A DNA stretch of 64,000 nucleotides from Albugo candida (taxonomy: Eukaryota; Oomycota; Peronosporomycetes; Albuginales; Albuginaceae): contig CAJNAR010000152.1 in NCBI GenBank assembly GCA_905220665.1, positions 620,001 to 684,000 on the forward strand. The letters are read 5' to 3'. Shown piece by piece: positions 43,536-55,479 of the stretch (the first letter of the stretch is position 1; every line of letters begins with the position of its first letter). The translations under genes and the position numbers were made by a program. Under the pieces are notes generated by a model. The model searched no databases. It was not told the DNA's origin and worked only from the letters and a program-made list of their open reading frames with translations.

Positions 43536-43878
43536 TCAAGACACACATCGAAAGCGTGGTCTCGCTTCCAAAATACCAACAGCTAAAATGAATGCGAGCT
43601 GGTATATGCATAAGAATGTGTAATTTGTACGAATGAGCTCAACTATCCGCAAGATGCCGATCACATGTATCAAAGTGAATATCCGAGCGCTTTTAATAGC
43701 TCGATACTGCAGCCCCATTTCGTATTTTTTGAATCGCACGAATTGATTGACGCCAAACAGAGCTAATGTTGAAGTAGTACATGTGTTCAGGAAGCCAAGC
43801 AGAGGTTGGTACGCCCTGACGTGCGACAAATTTCATCATTTGTTGGCAATCCAAGGAATCACTAAGTGTTGTATGCAA
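43536..43878 (-). CDS. Possible small membrane protein (tentative)
   Basis: Two overlapping frames are open here. One (43829-43536) encodes at least two hydrophobic helices (IFTLIHVIGILRIVELI and FLCIYQLAFILAVGI) and a basic loop NQFVRFKKYEMG, but has no ATG of its own. The other begins with an ATG at 43878 and is polar. I could not join them in phase with a convincing intron. The hydrophobic frame looks like the C-terminal part of a polytopic membrane protein whose 5' exons I have not found, possibly in 43880-44040. I do not recognise the family. Confidence 0.3.
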
Positions 43879-44079
43879 GATGGTACCTGCGTGCTTTCGA
43901 CTTAAAGCAATACATTAGAAATGCACTATATCAGTCTTGAATGAGATAAGCAGAGTATACGAGCAGCCAAATGCTCATTAAATCGCAACCAGAAAGGTCA
44001 ATATATCGTCATATCAATCTTCAGATCGTGTAGAACGAACAAGCATCGATATCGCTGCTTATCTGAAACATTCCGCGCA

Positions 44080-45527
44080 TCATGACCTGAAATGTTTGAT
44101 GTTTTCGAAATGTACTGCTGCCGCTGCACCAATTATACCGGCATCATATCCGGTCGATGATTTTTTGATACTGACCTAAGCAAAACAGTGAGCGATGCGT
44201 CGCAGAAGGAGCTCAATCATTAATCTGACCCTATTTGGGAATTTTGTCCAAGAATACTTTACAGCAGCTTTTCTGATCAAGTCGACAAAGAAATTCCCTG
44301 CTTCTGCTAGCCCTCCGGAGAATAGAATGAGCTACGTAGATTGCTAGATTAAGTAAGACAAACAATGCGAATCGTTTAAGCGTCATGCACCTCAGGATCA
44401 AGTATTCGACTCAAGTTGACACAGGCAAACCCCAAGTAATCCGCTGCCTACTCCATACATATTAGAATAGGAGCAATCATGAACAAGATGTTACCTCCTC
44501 AACGATATCCATGCACATTCTATCACCTTCCACAGCAAGCCCAAAAATCATTTCAGCCGTGATGGTCTGGTCGTGAGCGTCAGACAGCTTCGTTGGGGTT
44601 CCTAAAGTCATTCCTTGATATACCACATTATATAAGCCGAGCTGTCCAACCTGCTTTGAGTTTCATCTTTGCACAAGAAATTAGAGCTGTGGCGGATGCG
44701 TAGGCCTCCAAGCATCCACGTTGACTGCAACCACATTGACGACCATCCTTCTCGATAATCTAAAGTAAATACAGTTCTTCAGTTTTTGAGGTCTGGCTTG
44801 GCACGAATATCAAACCATATGTCCTCCCTCCAAAAGGCCATGTGCACCTCGAATGAGCTGCCCATCTATCACCAAGCCAAACCCAATGCCAGTACCTAGA
44901 GCTTCAATCATCAATTGTAGACTAAAAAAGAAGCATTTATGACCCAAAGTGTACTCACTGATCATGATGAAGCTCTGTACATCTCCTTTGGCAGCTCCAA
45001 CCCATAACTCTGCTAGAACAGCTGCGTCAGCGTCATTGAGTATCTCGACCTATATTAGGTTGTAATTGATTTAGTTCTTAAACGGCGCATCGCCGTGGAA
45101 AATCGTACACGTTGATCAAAACGTTCCTGGAAAAGCTGCTTTAGAGGAACATTCACCCAAGCGGGAAAATTAGCGGCTGCTTGGAGTACACCGTATTCAT
45201 TGATCTGTCCCGGGCAGCCTATCCCGATTGCGAGTAGGTTGTCAACACTTTTGTCTAGCTACGCATTTGCGCAGAGACTGGTAAAGTCTAAACTAAATAT
45301 ATGCATGACTTCCTCACCGCTTGCAGTTGTTCTATGAGCATTCTATGAGATACTGTTACCGCATCCTGTGCTGTCGTGAGTTGGGAGTCGATATTGATAA
45401 AGTTACGAATCAAAAGGTTCCCTCCCAAATCAACAAGACCGAGTTTGATAGCAGAGCCTCCGATATCAATGCCAGCGTACATTTCACGGAACTTGCTGTA
45501 CGCTTCAGTGATATTCCAAAAGCTCAA
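44080..45527 (-). CDS. ROK-family sugar kinase (glucokinase type)
   Basis: A multi-exon gene. The first exon carries MYAGIDIGGSAIKLGLVDLG, the ATP-binding phosphate 1 motif of ROK kinases; the true start may be that Met rather than the upstream ATG at 45527. Later exons give NLLAIGIGCPGQINEYGVLQ, the sugar site VEILNDADAAVLAELW with the catalytic Asp, LGTGIGFGLVIDGQLIRGAH, the zinc motif CGCSQRGCLEAYASA, LILFSGGLAEAGNFFVDLI and a final YDAGIIGAAAAVH. ROK kinases phosphorylate glucose, mannose or N-acetyl-hexosamines; oomycete glucokinases are often of this bacterial type. The zinc-binding Cys residues and catalytic Asp are present, so the enzyme appears intact. Substrate is not predictable from sequence. 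Confidence 0.85.
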
Positions 45528-47487
45528 TTGCCTGTTTTTTTTTCACATTTCCTAGTGATTTACATGATGTTACAATAGCTTTCTTAAAACTTAAGCCAAG
45601 ATGTATTCCAATAGTCCAAGGTAGTGGGCAAGTTTAGCGTTTTTGACTATCGGTAATAGCGTCACATATTTTTGTACCCTGGAAACTTGTAGGCAAAGGA
45701 GACGTGCGATAAAGTTTGAAAGCCGTCTGTGAGAAAACTGGTATGGAATGTGCCGTCAAACTGTGAGCAAACTGAACGATCGTTATCAGAGACTCGTCAA
45801 ACCATCATTGCTCCTATCTTCGTCCAGAGTGGGATGATCCTCATAGACCGCATCACTTAATCATGACGATAATCGTCATTCAGTGGATAAGATTCTAGAA
45901 ATCCTGCATCACATGTTACTGCAACGACATTGTATTGATGCATACTGACAGCCGAGCACTGATTCGATCGCCATCCGCCATTATGTCTCTCACCGATCGT
46001 GATTATTCCATCGGCCGTATACATTCATACTAGAAGAACCTGAGCTTGATCGAACATACTAAAGCTAGCATTAGGCGTTATTGAGCCAAAGCGATGGTGA
46101 AGACGCTGCTGAATGGGTCGATGGCGGCACGCTATTACAGTTTTATGTCGATGCACTAACTCTGGCCCGTTCCGGTCATCATAAGTGCTTAGCATCGCGT
46201 ACTACACAATCAAATTCAACAAATTTGTAATCCGTATACAGTGACCGCATTGATTTTTGACTATCGGAAATGAGGAGCATCCGTTGCATTGATCCGAAGC
46301 TAAACAGGCGATGAAGAGAAAAGAAGTTATGACGTCGAAAATTCATGTCTACTCACGTTATCAGACTATATGGTCAGCTCCCTGAGGCAACAAAATAAAT
46401 AAGAGACGTGTCTTGCTAGCCGTTTACACCACAGTATTCGCCGAATGAACTGTATCTTTATAGTCAACAGCCGTCTATATCACCAATACGCTTGAAAAGC
46501 TTTTCATATCATCTCGAAATCTATTGGAAACAGTATCGGGATTTAGAGAATGCGTCTGACAACAAATTGCTTTTGGCTGCTTTTGTCGCAGCATGCTATC
46601 CGAGCGCTTCTTAGGCGGGCTGCAATCCTCAAAGTAGCATTCCGACTAATATTATCTTAGTCCCATACATATATAGCAGCGAGACAAGCACTGTCGGCAT
46701 TTGATAATAAGGCTCGAGCAGCTCGGAAGATACTTTCAGGTAGAAAGAGGGAAACCAGCGCGCAACGTTACAGGGAATCTCGGACGACTAATCGGGGAGA
46801 AAAAATCTCGAAGGTGATTTGACTCGTCCGTGCAGAGCAGCAAATCAAACGCGTATCGAGTATACGTGTTGAAGAACTTTGCCTCTTTACCTTTCAACTG
46901 ACACAAGCCAGCAAGGAACGCAAACTTATGGAAATGAGACTCAAGAGAGCGAAATCAAGCGACGGAGTGCTCGAATAGCGATACTTTGACAGCTGCTGCT
47001 AGAAGGAGCTGATTAGGAAGTACAACTCACATAAATGCAAGTCATATAGTCAGACATAACTCACAAAACTTATGTGAACAAAAAGTGAAACAACCGAGAT
47101 AAGTGGTTTACCAGAGACATAAGGTGCAGCGTTTGTGGAAATTGCACTTATCACGAAGATGAGAGGGACCCGATAGCTTAGAACCGTGCAGGTAGGACAT
47201 TTGGAACTCGTATGGCGGGCATTTGAGTATGACTCGTCTGTGCGTAACCATCAAAGGCGAACGAAGACGTTAAGTGTCCAAAGTGAAAGATGATATATCC
47301 GAGAAGAAAGCTCGACTTGTATCATGCATGAAAGGGGCTTCACTGGAAAAGATATAAGCGTGTGGAGCAAAAGAAGATTGTGTCTTGAAGTCAAAGTCAC
47401 TGACAAAATATTGAGCGGGATCAAGCACGAGAAAAAACCATACGGACAGCGACTATAATGCAGAAGCAGTACAATATGAGGCAAACA
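45528..47487 (+). other. Gene-poor tract
   Basis: Nearly 2 kb without a convincing intact gene. Frames are short and broken in both directions. The only piece with coding character is the bZIP-like remnant at 46679-46978. I found no terminal inverted repeats, LTRs or tandem repeats by eye. The tract lies between the start of the ROK kinase gene and the 3' end of the CAMLG/GET2-like gene. Confidence 0.5.
46679..46978 (+). pseudogene. bZIP-like transcription factor remnant with in-frame TGA (tentative)
   Basis: The frame reads a basic region (GRKRETSAQRYRES), then EKISKVI, a TGA, and continues in the same frame as EQQIKRVSSIRVEEL and KERKLMEMRLKRA before a TAG at 46976-46978. The AQRYR pattern with a following helical, leucine-zipper-like stretch resembles the QRYR/ARYR basic regions of oomycete bZIP factors. 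A single in-frame stop between basic region and zipper suggests a decayed copy. An intron across the stop would be too short (about 24 bp). Upstream, an acceptor-like ATATATAG ends near 46676. Chance similarity cannot be excluded. Confidence 0.35.
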
Positions 47488-48591
47488 TCATCGAATGATG
47501 CGCGTATCATTCGAAAGATTACTACGGAGGAAAAGATCAGAATTGGAATACGTAGACAGTACATTAGAATTTGGCACACAACCTTTGAGTTTCGGACGAT
47601 TGCACAAGAGCATGGATAAAATAAATCCAAGATCTTGCTCTTCTGCAAGTGGGACAGCCGAATTGCCAAATAGCTTTCGGAAGGCTTCAAACATCGAAGT
47701 CGTTGTGTATCGAATGATGACGATGGTCGCTATCAATGGAGGAGACGTGATAAAGCGCGGCATGGTTTGATCAAACCAGCCAGTCATGCTTTCTTCTTGA
47801 TAAATGGGTAATGAGTATGAGTCCATTTTATCCAACTGAGTTTTTTCCTGAATAGAACGTGAGAAAAAGCGATAAAGTCGAGAAGAAGCTCACATCATCT
47901 CGACCAAATTGCTGACGAATAGAATCGTCGGACATTTGGCCTCGGTAGCTATTTATGAAGTGCCTCAGAGCTTCTGGAGCCGTGTCTAGAGAATCATTAA
48001 CAAATTGTATGGAGAGAGGTATAGGTATTCACATTACCGATCTGTAAGCTCCGAATATCAAAAGTGAGCGCTTTGAAAACAAACGTTGGTATCATCGCAA
48101 ACGGATGTGAATACAAACACGAAGACGAAACCTGTTGTAATAGCGAAGCCGACGAGAATAGCGCGGGCAATGAATTCTTGCGTTAGTAAAAGCCGTACTT
48201 GAGGGCGACAAGAGCCCATAATTGCTGAGACGCACGTTCGTTTCCTTTCAGTAAAAAGTGATGTTTCTTCACTCTTTTCTGTAAAAATCATCTGATCAAG
48301 TAACTTCTCCTCTTTCTTTCTCCGTCTTGCAATTGCTTCCCTTCTTCGTTCCACCGGGTCTACTCGAACTAGATTATGCTTCACTTCATTGGGATCGTTT
48401 TCGATATTCTCTTTTGCATCTACATCTGCTTCTTTTTTGCTTCGTTCAGACGAATCCAGCATATCTTTGTTCGATGAAATCTCTCCAGTGACTAACTTCA
48501 TCCTACCCTCGCCATTTTGAAGAATTTTTGCGCGCCGCACCGCTCGTCTATCCGCTGCGGACATCCTTTCGATCGAGGTCACTTCGGTCAT
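47488..48591 (-). CDS. CAMLG/GET2-like ER membrane receptor for tail-anchored proteins (probable)
   Basis: Multi-exon. From the Met at 48591 the protein has MSAADRRAVRRAKILQNGEG then RMKLVTGE, a basic motif like the Get3-binding N-termini of Get2 and CAML (R-rich helix plus Asn-x-(x)-x-R-(I/M/L)-x-x-(I/L/V)-x-G). A second basic helix follows, then a hydrophobic segment (ARAILVGFAITTGFVFVFVF). Later exons give DTAPEALRHFINSYRGQM, a second membrane segment (PPLIATIVIIRYTTTSMF), EAFRKLFG and a third weak one. Three membrane spans after a cytosolic basic N-terminus match the CAML/GET2 plan, which pairs with WRB/GET1 to insert tail-anchored proteins. The C-terminal exon boundary and the last span are uncertain. 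Confidence 0.5.
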
Positions 48592-51500
48592 CCGTACACT
48601 ATACACTTTGACAATTTACTGTAGGTGAAAATTGCAATGCAATCACGGTTAATGAAATTCTGAGGGTGCACACTATGTACATACACCATATAGACCACAA
48701 TGTGAGGAATGATCTATCAACATGAGGAAGCGAACAAAGTCTGGCAATCAAAAGTGTAGATGCAGTCTGAATGCAAGCACATGGCAAATCGACATGTGCC
48801 TTCAAATCGCTGCCGTCAGCTTGACTACCGAGTGTAGCTGAGTGCATATACGATCGTGTATAGCTATCGGTCTGCTCATAGATGTCCGCGTAGTTCAGTA
48901 GGTGTGAATAAGAGATGATCAGAAGCGATCAAAGTAACGTAGTAGCCCAATTTTCCCGCTGGCTGGAGAGATTCCGATAGGCTCCTGAAGACCACTGAAA
49001 TTAATCCGCTTCAAAAAAAGAGTGATCGCAATGGCTGGACTTCGTAGACATTCTTGGCATCACATTTTCTGTGCTTTCGACGTCTTTTTCTTTCTGAAGG
49101 GTATCCTCTAACTCGTAGACGCCCCGAAAAGACACGTCTTTGATCGCTGTGAAGTGAGTTTATCCAATGGAAGTCTTCAATTTCACACGAGGGGTTCACA
49201 CTTCCACCTTTATCCTCGCATTGATCGTTTTTTTCTGCCGCTTCAGTTGTTCCGAAGTACCTAGAATTATAACTGCCGGCGTGGTGTATTTGAGTAAGTG
49301 TCCTCTATCAAGTCAGCTGGGATGAAAAACTACTCTGAGAAGAGCTCATGTACACAACTTCTTGTAATCTCTCCTTTCACAATTTTGTTTCAAAATAGCG
49401 TGTCCACGATCTATGTGAATCCGGCCACAAAAGGATTTAATGGAAGCTATTCGACCAGTATATCTCGAACATTGCGACGCACAATTCTGATCATACTGTA
49501 CTTGCAATAAGAAGGCCAAGGCTTGATTGCACGATGATAAATAGTGGTGAAATTCAAGTGACCGACGCCGATTAAATCGCTTAAGTCGTTTGCGCATTTT
49601 GGTACGGATAAGATCTGGACCAAAATTGACCGTCAAAGGACAGCAGCCGTCTTTTTGAGAGGACCGACGTTCAAATATTTAGATATATACCAGGCTGCAT
49701 TTGGTTAGCCCCTAAAAAACGACATGTTTATTAAGCTAGCGTCCTCCTCGAAGCGGATGCGTCGGAATGTCCGCATACGGCTTTTTCCCACCCACCACAT
49801 ATGTATGGTTCTATTATGTGGTCAGATGAAGAAAAATGTGGACTGAATCGATCCGCGTGTACAACGGTGGAGGCACACCTGTCATGTCTTCGTCTACGTG
49901 AACCAAGGATCGTTGCGATTCAGACTGACGATATTCTGAGAGTTGATTTCGAAGATAAAAATGCGAGGATGAATTGAATGATACTAATTATGATGCAAGG
50001 GGCCTGTGACTTTTATAATCGAGACGAATTGCAAATAGTGAGCAGATTGCGAATCAGAAGAAATAATTTAATTCGTACGAGGAGTTCGATGCTCTGCGCA
50101 ATTCACCAGAAGTATTACGAAGCGGCAAAAAAGCCCGTTAGTCTCACATACATGTTGAAAGGATTGCGTCATAGATATCGACCTTAATAACAGTCGCCAC
50201 AAATTCCGGCTGTACAGGATTTTAACCTCATCCTACGTCAGCTGCGAAGTATTTGACAGTAGACCACGGTTTGCATCTGACAGATATGTTCGAACTCTCT
50301 CTGGAACATATAGGCCGACTCAGTAGAAGTAGAATACACTTTGATAATATGTGTTTCATTTTATCAAAAGGCAAGGTTATAAAGAGCGACCGATGACATG
50401 GACTTTCCCGTATGATTTCGCTTTCATTTGCTTCTACGATGCTATACTTACAATAGAATCGATAAAAGTCAAATATAAGAGTTCCTTACCGATGGGGTTA
50501 GCTCATCAGGTAGATTAAAGCTATCCCACTTGCGCTGTTTTGAAACTTGCAACGTGTTTTCGTGTACGTCGCAGCCGAACCATACGTGTAATACAATGTA
50601 ACAATCTCCATTTTTTCTTTTGAACGAAGCTCGGCATCGTTCAAGATGTATTGTGGATTCAATTAGCAGTTTCTATGCCCTTTATCGTAAGGATGCGTTT
50701 TTGCCTTGCGGCTACTGCCCCGAACACCTTACAGCCGGATGAAATAATAGCAGTCTCAGGCTCTATAGCGTTCATCTAAAAAGATGATTTAGACCGTGAC
50801 GATATAGAAGCATTAAATGCTACTTCTGCTGCGAGTCAGCAAGATTAAAAATGTACTGTCAGTCAATCTATAAGGGTAGCCTTGTAATTGAAGTTTGGCG
50901 TCTACTCGAACTCTTAGAGGCCAGCTAATTACTCGTACCTGATCGATGCTTTGATTGTGTCAAGCGTGCTCTTGTTGGTCTGCATAAGCTAGCTTATGTG
51001 TATAGGGATACCCAATGACCAAGTATTCTGTGTATCAGGAAGATTGCGCTACTTTGAATAAGGTTGAGATTGATGGAACTTACGAAAGCTTGTGAATCCC
51101 TTTTCTATTCGTATTTGACCCATAAAAGCAGTAGATGGGCTAGGGAAGAAATACACGCTCGTCAAAAAGGAAGACCGTCGTAATAGAAATAATAAGTCAG
51201 CCAAGGTCAAGAAAAGCCGGCTTGAAAACACTGCGGCATGTCATACTGACTACTAGACTTCTCTAAATCCAGTCCAATTCAAGTCACCCATGTAAGAGTT
51301 TATCGATTTTGTACTCGATGCGGACGTAGTGTCTTTTTGAAATCAGGCAGTTTATGAAAATGAGAGTCGCAGTGTGTCAAATTTTTTTCCAGCACGTGTC
51401 TGATTTTCCAGATGGCTTGCGGTGTACGTTGATGAGTATGCGAGAATGTGAAGTGTCATTAGAGTCAATTTTGATGCAAGATATATAGATTTCTTGCAAT

Positions 51501-51704
51501 ATTGTTAACATTTTCACTTCCTTTTTCTTCGATCAATGATGTGGTCTACCGTGACTCTATAAATGATGGTTAGTGCCCACCTTTCAAATTTCGAATTTGC
51601 GGTATGGAGCTCAAACTTTAACATCTCATGTTCCTGGAGTACACATAATGCAGGCACTGAAGAACTGAATGTCTCGTGTTTTTGTTTGATTGTAATCAGG
51701 TTGT
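48592..51704. other. Gene-poor tract
   Basis: About 3 kb with no gene that I can support. Open frames of 60-95 codons occur at 48599-48847 (-), 49011-49199 (-), 49346-49636 (-) and 49978-50187 (+), none with recognisable motifs or convincing splice partners. Near 50690-50830 a short frame with a possible 43-bp intron and an acidic tail occurs, but too little remains to call. No tRNA, tandem repeat or transposon end was seen. Confidence 0.5.
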
Positions 51705-51731
51705 TTGAATGTAGCTCGACTACACAATCAT

Positions 51732-52088
51732 ATGGCACTTTGGAACGTGAATGATGTTCGGATTGAGACGGAGTACGCCACTTTTCAGAAAGCCCACAAA
51801 GCCGATGTCGTAGTTCTTTTAGTGCTTGTTATATTTTTCATGGTGTTTTATGTTGTTGGTCGCTTTTGTATGTCATCTCGTAACTCTATCAAGAAGCAAT
51901 GGCGCTACTACCCAGGCAAGAGTTTGGACCATAAAAAAGCAGCTACCAGTTATGATCAAATCGTACAAGATAATGAGATGATTGAACCCTTATTGAAAAC
52001 CGCAATGTCTCAAAAGCAAGTAACCGAGGCTATTAATCATGAGTCAAGGGCACCTTCAGCACCTCCTCTACACTATCTCCATAGCTAG
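51732..52088 (+). CDS. Small single-pass membrane protein
   Basis: From the ATG at 51732 the frame encodes 118 residues: a short polar N-terminus, one strong transmembrane helix (VVVLLVLVIFFMVFYVVG), and a basic then polar cytosolic-type tail with YYPGKSLDHKKAA and a C-terminal PSAPPLHYLHS. PSAPP resembles a PTAP-like late-domain or WW-binding element, but that is only a pattern. The frame is open upstream to 51705 after an AG, so a 5' exon may exist; a neighbouring frame at 51563-51700 encodes a polar stretch with Asn-x-Ser sites that could be an extracellular part. I do not recognise the family. Confidence 0.5.
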   Translation: MALWNVNDVRIETEYATFQKAHKADVVVLLVLVIFFMVFYVVGRFCMSSRNSIKKQWRYYPGKSLDHKKAATSYDQIVQDNEMIEPLLKTAMSQKQVTEAINHESRAPSAPPLHYLHS

Positions 52089-52394
52089 ATGAGATTGAGA
52101 CACAATATATACCTTTCGTATTAGCTGATTTGGATTTATTGATCATAAATTGATCAATGTATCAGAGATCCTCAGTGAAAATTCCAAGACTGGTATGGTC
52201 GGATATTAATGCGCAATATGCCAGAATAAAGTAATTATAAACTTATATATTTCCATACAGAACAGCAGGCGCTAGTAAGGTGTTCTTTTCGCAACAAAAC
52301 ATCGGGTTGCAACACTCATACGGATATTACTAAAATAAGACCGGATGGCCATCTTCGTGTGTGCACGAATGAGTACGCATTCAACGTATCACTC

Positions 52395-53168
52395 ATGACC
52401 CTCTCGAGCGTTCAAATTGGATTAAACCCTCACGAATCAAAATATACATTGACATATGGAGCTGGACTAATTCTTGTGTTGGTCGGTCCTTCGTTCCTGC
52501 TGAAATATGAGCAGTATGCTGTGCAGCAAGTCGGAAGTTTGTTTGTATTCGGGCTCATCAGCTTTCTGACTTTTATAGTGCTATCAAAGCTAACGCAAAT
52601 CAACATCATCAAAGTCTCCAGGGCACAACAACCGTCTCCGATAATGCACCGATCGCTTTATTCGGCGGTCCCTGCCCCCATGCGACCTATAATTCGTAAG
52701 CGGCGATTGGCGAGACTGAGGATAGCACCTCCAAATGTAAATCGTGTCGCTGACGATCAGCGGAATCGAGCAGAAATGGATTTGGCGTGTGCTAGTATCC
52801 GTGTGGGTAAAGCCTACCTCCGATCAGTCCCAGGTATACCACAAGTGCAAGACTACTACATTGTTCGGGTGGATTGTCGTCAAGACTCTGGTCAAGAAAA
52901 GCATATGAATCCAGTTGTCATGTGGGATCTCAGTGCCTCCATTCGTGAATTCTACCGTTTGCGAGAAAAATTGGCCATTGAGGTTCAAAAAAAGCATAGA
53001 AATGTATCCATTCCCACTTTGGGGACAGAATCATACTCTTTCATGCAATCAAAACTCAATAATGATGTATTGGCAAAGCGGCGTGAAGTGCTGCAAGCAT
53101 TCCTGACAGACATACAGCAAGATTTCGGGCAGACGCAAGCATTTCGTCAATTTTGCCAAGCGTTCTAA
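52395..53168 (+). CDS. Membrane-anchored PX-domain protein
   Basis: Taken from the first ATG (52395), 257 residues. The frame opens earlier without ATG, so a 5' exon is possible. Two hydrophobic segments lie in the first 75 residues (LTYGAGLILVLVGPSFLL and LFVFGLISFLTFIVL). A basic linker with KRRLARLR follows. The C-terminal 130 residues have the PX layout: a strand pair (YIVRVDCRQ), WDLSASIREFYRLREKLAIE in the position of the R(R/K)Y(S/N)-F-L helix, a Pro-containing loop (SIPTL) and the closing helices KRREVLQAFLTDI and FRQFCQ. PX domains bind phosphoinositides, chiefly PI3P, on endosomes. The canonical basic RRY motif is weak, so lipid binding is not assured. Confidence 0.62.
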   Translation: MTLSSVQIGLNPHESKYTLTYGAGLILVLVGPSFLLKYEQYAVQQVGSLFVFGLISFLTFIVLSKLTQINIIKVSRAQQPSPIMHRSLYSAVPAPMRPIIRKRRLARLRIAPPNVNRVADDQRNRAEMDLACASIRVGKAYLRSVPGIPQVQDYYIVRVDCRQDSGQEKHMNPVVMWDLSASIREFYRLREKLAIEVQKKHRNVSIPTLGTESYSFMQSKLNNDVLAKRREVLQAFLTDIQQDFGQTQAFRQFCQAF

Positions 53169-53251
53169 TCGAGAGATTAAAGTTGAGGTGTGTTTGTTTG
53201 CGGCCGATGATGGCAACTTCCACGTGATATAATTGGTATTCCGCAACATTT

Positions 53252-55420
53252 TTATTCATCTTCTGCTTGACTACTTCCATCACTAATGTCTGGACTGTCA
53301 TTATCCGATTCGATCGTGGTAATCTTACTATCTTGTTCTTGTGTCCTACCATCAGCCTCTTCATCAGGATACGTCGGACTCGTTGTGTCATGATCAGCCT
53401 TCCTTCGCTTGTTCGGGTTTTCATCATCCAACTCGTCATCAGCCTCTATTGTACCGTTATATAATCCACCTGCGAATTACGTCCTTGAGAAACAGCTGTA
53501 CAATAGCACACATATGCGTGTACCTATATTAGACAAGACTGTATTTCGTCGGTCCTCCTCTGCCTTGGAGTATTCGCGCCGATGTACGATTGCCCCGTGG
53601 CGACGCTGATCTTCTCCGGAAATCTTGATAGCAAGAATATCTTCAGGCCCTTGCAAGAAAACTTATATTCGCTCATACCTTTGTCTTCTTCAGTTGAATG
53701 CGATGAAGAAGCTCACAGTACGTAAATTCCTGTGATTCTGGATCTAGCATAAACAAGCGGTTCTGCGAGTCTTCCTTTCCTTTCTATTATGGTACGTTCG
53801 GGTCGTCGTGAATACAATAATCGGAGATACAGAATCAATTCCTGACGCACATTGTCGAGTTGTTGCACTGATAGTAGATACTCACGGAAATATCCGTATT
53901 TCTCTCCAACTTCGGCATCAGGGTTCTAATAAACATGTCGTCTAAGTATGAACAAAACTGTACGCTTCACTACTGAGCTGACCTCGGCCTGAGCGGAAAC
54001 CGGAAGCAAAATCGAGCCTTGAATGTGATCACTGCCTTCGTTTTTTCTAGAAACACCACATAGTAAAGCTCGGCTTTCTCTTTGTGGTATGCTTTTTCCT
54101 TTGTCATCCGTAGAAGGGAGTACATCATACGACTAGCAAAAGCACAATCAATCCCGAAATAGTAACATCGAAGCTCATGTTGTCCAATACCAAATGCGCG
54201 TATTTGTTGGGATACAGGGACTGATCGGGGTACACATCCCATACTTTTGCTGCTTTTAGGTTCTTTTTGAAAGGATGCACAATTAAACTGGGGTCGTTGA
54301 TGTCTTTGAACGAATCCTCAGCTCGCTGCTCGAGTGTTACTTGAACCTCTTCAGCAAGAGCATTTTCCGTTCCTTCACGTAATTCACTTTGGAACTCCAC
54401 CTCACTTTTGAACTACACAAATGCAACAAATTAATGAGGTTTGCTAAATCACTTGATACTTGATCAGATACATTACCTTGTGCACGGGTTCATACAGATC
54501 ATTCCCCATATACTCTGTGCGCCGAAGCCAGGATACGACTGGCCGAGCTTTGTCTAGTCGATCAATGTAGCATCCGTGTTTAGCTGGAACTGACGAAACA
54601 AGGTAAGTAGGTCTTACATTTCGTGTCTTTGGATTGCGTCTCCTTCATCATCAATACGGCTTCATCACCAGCCTCTAGAGGTTCTGCTTTCGTTGGTACT
54701 GTATCAATTACACAAAACATTAAAACTCTTCCATACAAATGTCCATCAAGTGACCTACCTTCGTACTTGGCTGGGTCAATCAAATCAATGCTGAGTCCCA
54801 AATTGGGCTCCTCGTGAATTTCGAAGACATAGTCTTGTTCAAGAGTATTAGGCTTCCATTTGATTAGTCTATACAGATCCAATTTGAACAGTCTCCCGGT
54901 ATATTTCCTATGTACTAACCGATCGCTTTCATGCGGATACTGCAAGAACTTTGTATCGAACGGAAGATCTGGTAACTTGTTACGAAACTCCAAATTAGCA
55001 AGGAATTCTGACTGTTTTCCAAGTAAAGATCTTCGCTTTGACTGTGCATGGCTCTCCAAAATCATCCGTGTATGATCTCTTCGTGCTTTTAGCTTATCCT
55101 CTTTATACTTGGCCACTTTTTTGCGTTCCAGCTCATATTTTGCTCGTTCTTCAGCCGTAAGATTCTTCAAATTAGGATGTCGAGCATTCTGTGAGCTGTG
55201 CGATCGTCCGTGCATCTTATCCAATTCCTTCCGACGTCGATCATGAGCCTCCTCACGGCTTGGTGGTCGTATTTTGGAATCCGTACTCGCTGTAGTATGT
55301 GAAAAAAACATTTATGGCAACGAGATAAAAATTCATAGTAAATAGTCGTATACCTCTTTGGCTCTTATGTTTTGAAGCAGCATTCATCTTGCCGGGGGCT
55401 TCGATTGGTGTCGAACTCAT
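53252..55420 (-). CDS. PAF1: RNA polymerase II-associated factor PAF1
   Basis: Multi-exon. The first exon (from 55420) encodes MSSTPIEAPGKMNAASKHK. The second (55311 region) has a charged helix and then the family signature LPDLPFDTKFLQYPHESDR, with HEEPNLGLSIDLIDPAKYE. Further exons encode WLRRTEYMG-like and DPSLIVHPFKKNLKAAKVW blocks, YPNKYAHLVLDN, and KEKAYHKEKAELYYVVFLEK. The C-terminus is acidic and Ser-rich and ends in SSQAEDE at 53252. The Paf1 complex travels with RNA polymerase II and promotes histone H2B ubiquitylation, H3K4/K79 methylation and elongation. Start-to-start distance to the divergent gene at 55480 is 59 bp. Confidence 0.92.
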
Positions 55421-55479
55421 GTCGGACATTCGAGTGACATTCGTATTAGTGATAGAAAGTATCTATTTATTACGGAAGT

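Noticed and set aside
50490..50560. tRNA-like A box (GGTTAGCTCATCAGG)
   Set aside because: No B box (GGTTCRANNC) follows and no acceptor stem can be formed.
53267..53609. Overlapping + strand ORFs opposite the PAF1 tail
   Set aside because: They are the complement of the acidic Asp/Glu/Ser tail; no independent support.
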